A model generated the notes under the pieces. It searched no databases. It saw nothing but the letters and a program-made list of their open reading frames with translations, and had not been told where the DNA came from. Below are positions 44,287 to 47,542 of a DNA stretch of 47,542 bases, in pieces. The DNA comes from Falsiroseomonas selenitidurans (GTDB lineage: Bacteria > Pseudomonadota > Alphaproteobacteria > Acetobacterales > Acetobacteraceae): positions 1 to 47,542 of the forward strand of contig NZ_JAAVNE010000042.1 of assembly GCF_012103215.1 (NCBI RefSeq). Direction: 5' to 3'. Every line of letters begins with the position of its first letter. Positions within the stretch are counted from its first letter, which is position 1. The position numbers were made by a program, and so were the translations under genes.

Positions 44287-45188
44287 CGCACCCACTCCGA
44301 ACCCGGCACCACGCCGGGCGGCAGGGCGGAGATATGCTCGCAGATCGCGCCGGCCGTGGTGATGCAGACGGCAGCGCGGTGGGAGGCGATCTCCGCCAGC
44401 GCGCGGCGCAGGTGCCGCATCCGGTGCGGCTGGCCGATGATATAGGGGTGCAGCGCGATGCCCATCACCTGCGGCAGCCCATCCGCCGTCTGCGCCAGCC
44501 TCTCGTGGAAATCGTCCAGGATCATGTCGGCGAAGGCCGCCGCGCCATCCTTGCGGGCGACGATGGCGGGGATGTCGTTGACCTCCTGCGGGTAGGGCAT
44601 GGCCAGCAGCCGCCCGGCGCGGGTGGTCATCCAGAAGGGCGCGTCGTCGGCGCACCAGTTCATCGTGTAGCCATAGCCGGCTTCCGCCAGCAGGTCCGGC
44701 GTCGCGCGGCTTTCCGCGATCCACGGGCTGAGCCAGCCGCAGGGCGCCTTGCCCTCGTGCCGGCGGATCGCCGCCGTCGCCTCGGCGATCAGCTTCGCCT
44801 CCTCGGCCTCGGTCAGCACCGACTGGCGCTCGGCATTGGTGCGGCCATGGCCGGCAATCTCGTCGCCGCGGGCGCGGTGGGCGGCAACCAGCTCCGGCGC
44901 GTGTTCATAAAGCGCGCTGTTCAGCAGCACCGTCGCCGGCAGGTCCAGCGACTCGAGAAGGTCCAGCAGCCGCCAGGCACCAACGCGGTTGCCATAGTCG
45001 CGCCAGGCGTAGTTCAGCACGTCCGGCTGCGGCCCGCCCGGTGCCAGCTCCGCCCCCAGCCCCTCGCCGAAGGCGAAATGCTCCAGGTTCACGCCCAGAT
45101 ACACGGCCAGCAGCGCGCCGCCCGGCCAGGCATAGGGCGTGCGGCCGCGCCAGGCGGCGTATTCGTAGCGTCCATGGGTGGGCAGCAT
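44283..45188 (-). CDS. polysaccharide deacetylase / PuuE allantoinase-like protein
   Basis: This 301-residue protein has a NodB-like deacetylase fold close to the PuuE/allantoinase group. GRYEYAAWRGRTPYAWPGG at the N-terminus, VLNYAWRDYGNRVGAWRLLDLLE, GDEIAGHGRTNAE (metal-binding histidine region) and GWLSPWIAES are typical. YGYTMNWCADDAPFW and ALHPYIIGQPHRMRHL form the C-terminal active-site edge. ATG 45188 is chosen over the open frame to 45242 because GGAGG lies six bases upstream. Members act on allantoin, N-acylated amines or sugars. Together with the dihydroorotase-like hydrolase and the racemase-like protein in the window it hints at cyclic-ureide metabolism, though they are not in one operon. 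Confidence 0.87.
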   Translation of the reverse strand: MLPTHGRYEYAAWRGRTPYAWPGGALLAVYLGVNLEHFAFGEGLGAELAPGGPQPDVLNYAWRDYGNRVGAWRLLDLLESLDLPATVLLNSALYEHAPELVAAHRARGDEIAGHGRTNAERQSVLTEAEEAKLIAEATAAIRRHEGKAPCGWLSPWIAESRATPDLLAEAGYGYTMNWCADDAPFWMTTRAGRLLAMPYPQEVNDIPAIVARKDGAAAFADMILDDFHERLAQTADGLPQVMGIALHPYIIGQPHRMRHLRRALAEIASHRAAVCITTAGAICEHISALPPGVVPGSEWVR

Positions 45189-45313
45189 GGCGGGCCTCCG
45201 GCGCAATGGGCGGGAGCTTGGGGATTTCCCGGCGCCGGGCAAGCCTTAACCGCGTCCGCCGTTAACGGGGGGGTGATGACCACCGCGCCCCGCTGCCCTA
45301 TCCTGCGGCGGTC

Positions 45314-46987
45314 ATGGCACGGTCGAAACAGGGGGGGGATGCGGCGTCCGCGCTGCTGCAGCGCGAGGCGCGGGCGGCGCGTGGGCGGCTGGGCCTGCCG
45401 CTGGCGCTGGGCGTGGCGCAGATTGTCCTCGGCATCGCCCAGGCCTGGGTCATCGCCGGGCTGATCGCCGGGCTGCTCGGCCATGGCGCCGCGGGCTGGC
45501 CGGCGCTGGGCGCCGCCGCGGCGCTGGCGCTGGTCTCCGCCGGGCTCGGCGTGGCGCAGGAACGGGCGCTGCTGGCGGCCGGGGAGGCCGCGAAGGCCCG
45601 CCTCCGCGCCCAGGCCTTCGACCGTCTGCTGGCGCTCGGCGCCGCGGACCCGCGGCCGGTGGGGGAACGCGCGGCGCTGGTGGTGGACCGGATCGAGGCG
45701 CTGGAGGGCTTTCTCACCCGCTGGCTGCCGGCCGCGGCGCTGGCCATTGCCGGGCCGATCCTGGTGGCCGGGGCCGGCTTCGCGGTGGATGCCACCAGCG
45801 GCGCCATCCTGCTGGTCGCCGCCCTGCTGGTGCCGGTGGCCATGGCGCTGACCGGCATCGGCGCCGCCCAGGCCAGCCGCCGGCAATTCGCCGCGCTGGA
45901 CCTGCTTTCGGGTCGCTTCCTCGACCGCATGCGCGGCCTGCCCACCCTGGTGCTGTTCCGGCGGCAGGAGGCGGAGGCCCAGGCGCTGGGCCGTGCGGCG
46001 GAGGAATTGCGCCAGCGCACCATGCGCGTGCTGCGCGTGGCCTTCCTGTCCTCCGCCTCCATGGAGGCGCTGGCCGCCGGCGCCATCGCCTGCCTCGCCA
46101 TCCGCCACGCCGCCATCCTCGGCCAGAACCACCCGGACCCGGCCGGCGCGCTGTTCTGCCTGCTGCTGGTGCCGGCCCTGTTCACCCCGCTGCGCGCCTT
46201 CTCCCAGGCCTATCACGAAAGGCTGGGCGCGCGCGGCGCCGCGGCGGAACTGGCGCCGCTGCTGGCGGTGCCGGCGGAAGGCGGCCTGGTGCTGGAGGAG
46301 ATGCCGCGCCGCCTGGTGGTCAGCTTCCAGGATGTGCGCCTGACCTACGACCCGACGCGTCCGCCGGCGCTGGATGGCCTGTCCTTCCGTGTCCTGCCGG
46401 GGGAGACGCTGGTGCTGGCCGGGCCTTCGGGCGCCGGCAAATCCTCCGTCCTGCGGCTGCTGATGGGATTCCGGCGGCCGGATTCGGGGCGCATCTCGCT
46501 GAACGGGCAGGATGCGACGAAGCTGGCCCCGGCGGAGCTGCGTCGCCTGTCCGCCTATGTCGGCCAGCGCGCGCATCTGTTCCGCGCCACGATCCGGGAG
46601 AACATCGCCCTGGCCCGGCCCGAGGCCACCGCCGCGCAGGTGGAGGCCGCGGCCGCCGCCGCCCGGGTGACGGATTTCGCCAAGGGCCTGCCGCTGGGAC
46701 TGGAAACCCTGGTGGGGGAGGGCGGGTACGGGCTCTCGGGCGGCCAGGCACAGCGGGTGGCCATCGCCCGCGCCTTCCTGCGCGACACGCCGCTGGTGCT
46801 GCTCGACGAACCCACGGCGCATCTGGACCCGGGAACGGAGGCGGAGGTGCTGGACAGCCTGCGGCGCCTCTGCACCGGGCGGACGGCCATCGTCGCCAGC
46901 CATTCCCGCGCCGCGCAGCGCGCCCTGGGAAGGGTGCTGGCGATCGAGGCCGGGCGCGCGCCAGGCCCACGGATGGCCGGGGAATGA
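45314..46987 (+). CDS. cydD: thiol reductant ABC exporter subunit CydD
   Basis: This 557-residue half-transporter is fused to its ATPase, exporting glutathione/cysteine to the periplasm for assembly of cytochrome bd. Residues about 1-310 carry six predicted helices of the ABC exporter type. Residues about 335-545 carry the ATPase: Walker A GPSGAGKSSVLRLL, Q-loop YVGQRAHLF, signature GYGLSGGQAQRVAIARA, Walker B PLVLLDEPTAHLDPG and a histidine switch in VASHSRAAQ. RFLDRMRGLPTLVLFRRQ is a good CydD marker. The stop overlaps the cydC start as ATGA. The length is usual. The cytochrome bd genes are expected beyond the right edge. Confidence 0.93.
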   Translation: MARSKQGGDAASALLQREARAARGRLGLPLALGVAQIVLGIAQAWVIAGLIAGLLGHGAAGWPALGAAAALALVSAGLGVAQERALLAAGEAAKARLRAQAFDRLLALGAADPRPVGERAALVVDRIEALEGFLTRWLPAAALAIAGPILVAGAGFAVDATSGAILLVAALLVPVAMALTGIGAAQASRRQFAALDLLSGRFLDRMRGLPTLVLFRRQEAEAQALGRAAEELRQRTMRVLRVAFLSSASMEALAAGAIACLAIRHAAILGQNHPDPAGALFCLLLVPALFTPLRAFSQAYHERLGARGAAAELAPLLAVPAEGGLVLEEMPRRLVVSFQDVRLTYDPTRPPALDGLSFRVLPGETLVLAGPSGAGKSSVLRLLMGFRRPDSGRISLNGQDATKLAPAELRRLSAYVGQRAHLFRATIRENIALARPEATAAQVEAAAAAARVTDFAKGLPLGLETLVGEGGYGLSGGQAQRVAIARAFLRDTPLVLLDEPTAHLDPGTEAEVLDSLRRLCTGRTAIVASHSRAAQRALGRVLAIEAGRAPGPRMAGE

Positions 46988-47542
46988 GGACGGACCTGCT
47001 GCGCGTGCTGGGCCTGTGGCGGTCCCGCCTGCCCTGGCTACTGGCCGGCATCGCCATGGCGGTGGCCGCGGTGCTGGCCGGGCTGGCGCTGCTGGGCCTG
47101 GCGGGGCGCGCGGTGGCGGAAGGCGTCACCGCCGCCACCCTCTTCACCGGCAGCCTGGCCCTGCTGTGGCTGCGCCCCGTGGTCGTGCTGCGGCCGGTGT
47201 TCCGCTACCTGGAACGGCTGGTGACGCATGCCGCCACCTTCCGCGCCCTGGCCGATACCCGCATCTGGTTCTTCCGCCGCCTGGCGGAGCGCCTGCCGGC
47301 GGGCCTCGGCTTCCGCCGCGCCGGCGACCTGCTGGGCCGGCTGGTCTCCGACATTGATGCGCTGGATCGCGTCTATCTCGGCGCGCTGGTGCCCGGTGCG
47401 GCAGGGGCGGCGGCGGTGCTGGCGATCGCGCTGCTGCTGGGCGCGATCGACCCCGCCCTGGCGGCGCTGGTGGCGCTGCCGCTGGCCGCCGCCCTGCTGC
47501 TGCCGCCGCTGCTGGCGCCGGGCGCCGCCGCCGCCGGGCAGC
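46984..47542 (+). CDS. cydC: thiol reductant ABC exporter subunit CydC, truncated by window end
   Basis: The first 186 codons of the partner half-transporter are present. It begins MRTDLLRVLGLWRSRLPWLL, enters helix 1, and contains RPVFRYLERLVTHAATFRAL and FFRRLAERLPAGLGFRRAGD-type sequence, followed by LLGRLVSDIDALDRVYL, which are characteristic of CydC. The ATPase domain lies outside the window. The start codon overlaps the cydD stop, so the two subunits of the heterodimer are translationally coupled. Confidence 0.93.
   Translation, partial: MRTDLLRVLGLWRSRLPWLLAGIAMAVAAVLAGLALLGLAGRAVAEGVTAATLFTGSLALLWLRPVVVLRPVFRYLERLVTHAATFRALADTRIWFFRRLAERLPAGLGFRRAGDLLGRLVSDIDALDRVYLGALVPGAAGAAAVLAIALLLGAIDPALAALVALPLAAALLLPPLLAPGAAAAGQ

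Overview
The window is a high-GC, densely packed stretch of bacterial chromosome, most likely from an alphaproteobacterium of the Acetobacteraceae (Roseomonas-like). That placement is an inference from the GC-rich codon usage (44 of 60 bases are G/C in 30661-30720, counted by hand), the repeated orphan Bug/TctC-type binding proteins, the HutF-type histidine pathway and the frequent ATGA stop/start overlaps. No rRNA, tRNA, transposase, integrase or CRISPR array was seen. Most long opposite-strand reading frames are GC-driven shadows of real genes.

Layout: (1) 2-666: the end of an unidentified gene and a small lipoprotein. (2) 747-9789: a peptide/opine/nickel-type ABC importer with three tandem paralogous binding proteins, two permeases and two ATPases. 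A GH19 chitinase/endolysin-like gene follows at 9810-10763. (3) 10885-17175: a three-subunit molybdenum hydroxylase of the form II CO-dehydrogenase-like type (small, large, medium subunit order), then an alpha/beta hydrolase, an AtzH/HpxZ-like small protein and a DadA-like FAD oxidoreductase. (4) 17239-18756: a protein with two cold-shock domains joined by a Gly/Arg/Asp/Pro repeat linker, a strong terminator and a small hypothetical gene. (5) 18761-20602: an Asp/Glu/hydantoin-racemase-like gene divergent from a Bug-type binding protein. (6) 20638-23388: a 916-residue nidogen-like/Calx-beta/RTX protein. (7) 23492-27437 (minus): a catabolic operon of Bug protein, AhpD/CMD-like protein, SDR and dihydroorotase-like cyclic amidohydrolase. 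It is divergent from a cysteine-dioxygenase-like gene and an EamA exporter. (8) 29150-40109: a YdcH-like small protein and a histidine-utilisation locus. The minus-strand operon is Bug protein, ornithine-cyclodeaminase family protein, hutU, hutH, hutI and a thioesterase. The divergent plus-strand operon is hutC, hutF, an SDR and a GNAT protein. A perfect 18-bp palindrome with a HutC-type GTCTAGAC core lies between them. (9) 40244-43406 (minus): a lower-GC three-gene unit encoding a membrane protein, an exported trypsin-like serine protease and an exported protein with beta-helix-like repeats. (10) 43765-45188 (minus): a PuuE-like polysaccharide deacetylase family protein and a lipocalin. (11) 45314-47542: cydD and the start of cydC.

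Taken together, the window looks like a scavenging and catabolic region handling peptides, histidine and probably cyclic amides or N-heterocycles. Several operons carry their own orphan binding protein. The best candidate for something undescribed is the 40244-43406 unit. Its composition differs from its surroundings, its three genes are tightly coupled, all three products appear membrane-bound or exported, and only the protease can be assigned to a family. Its function is unknown, and no defence or toxin role is shown by the sequence itself.
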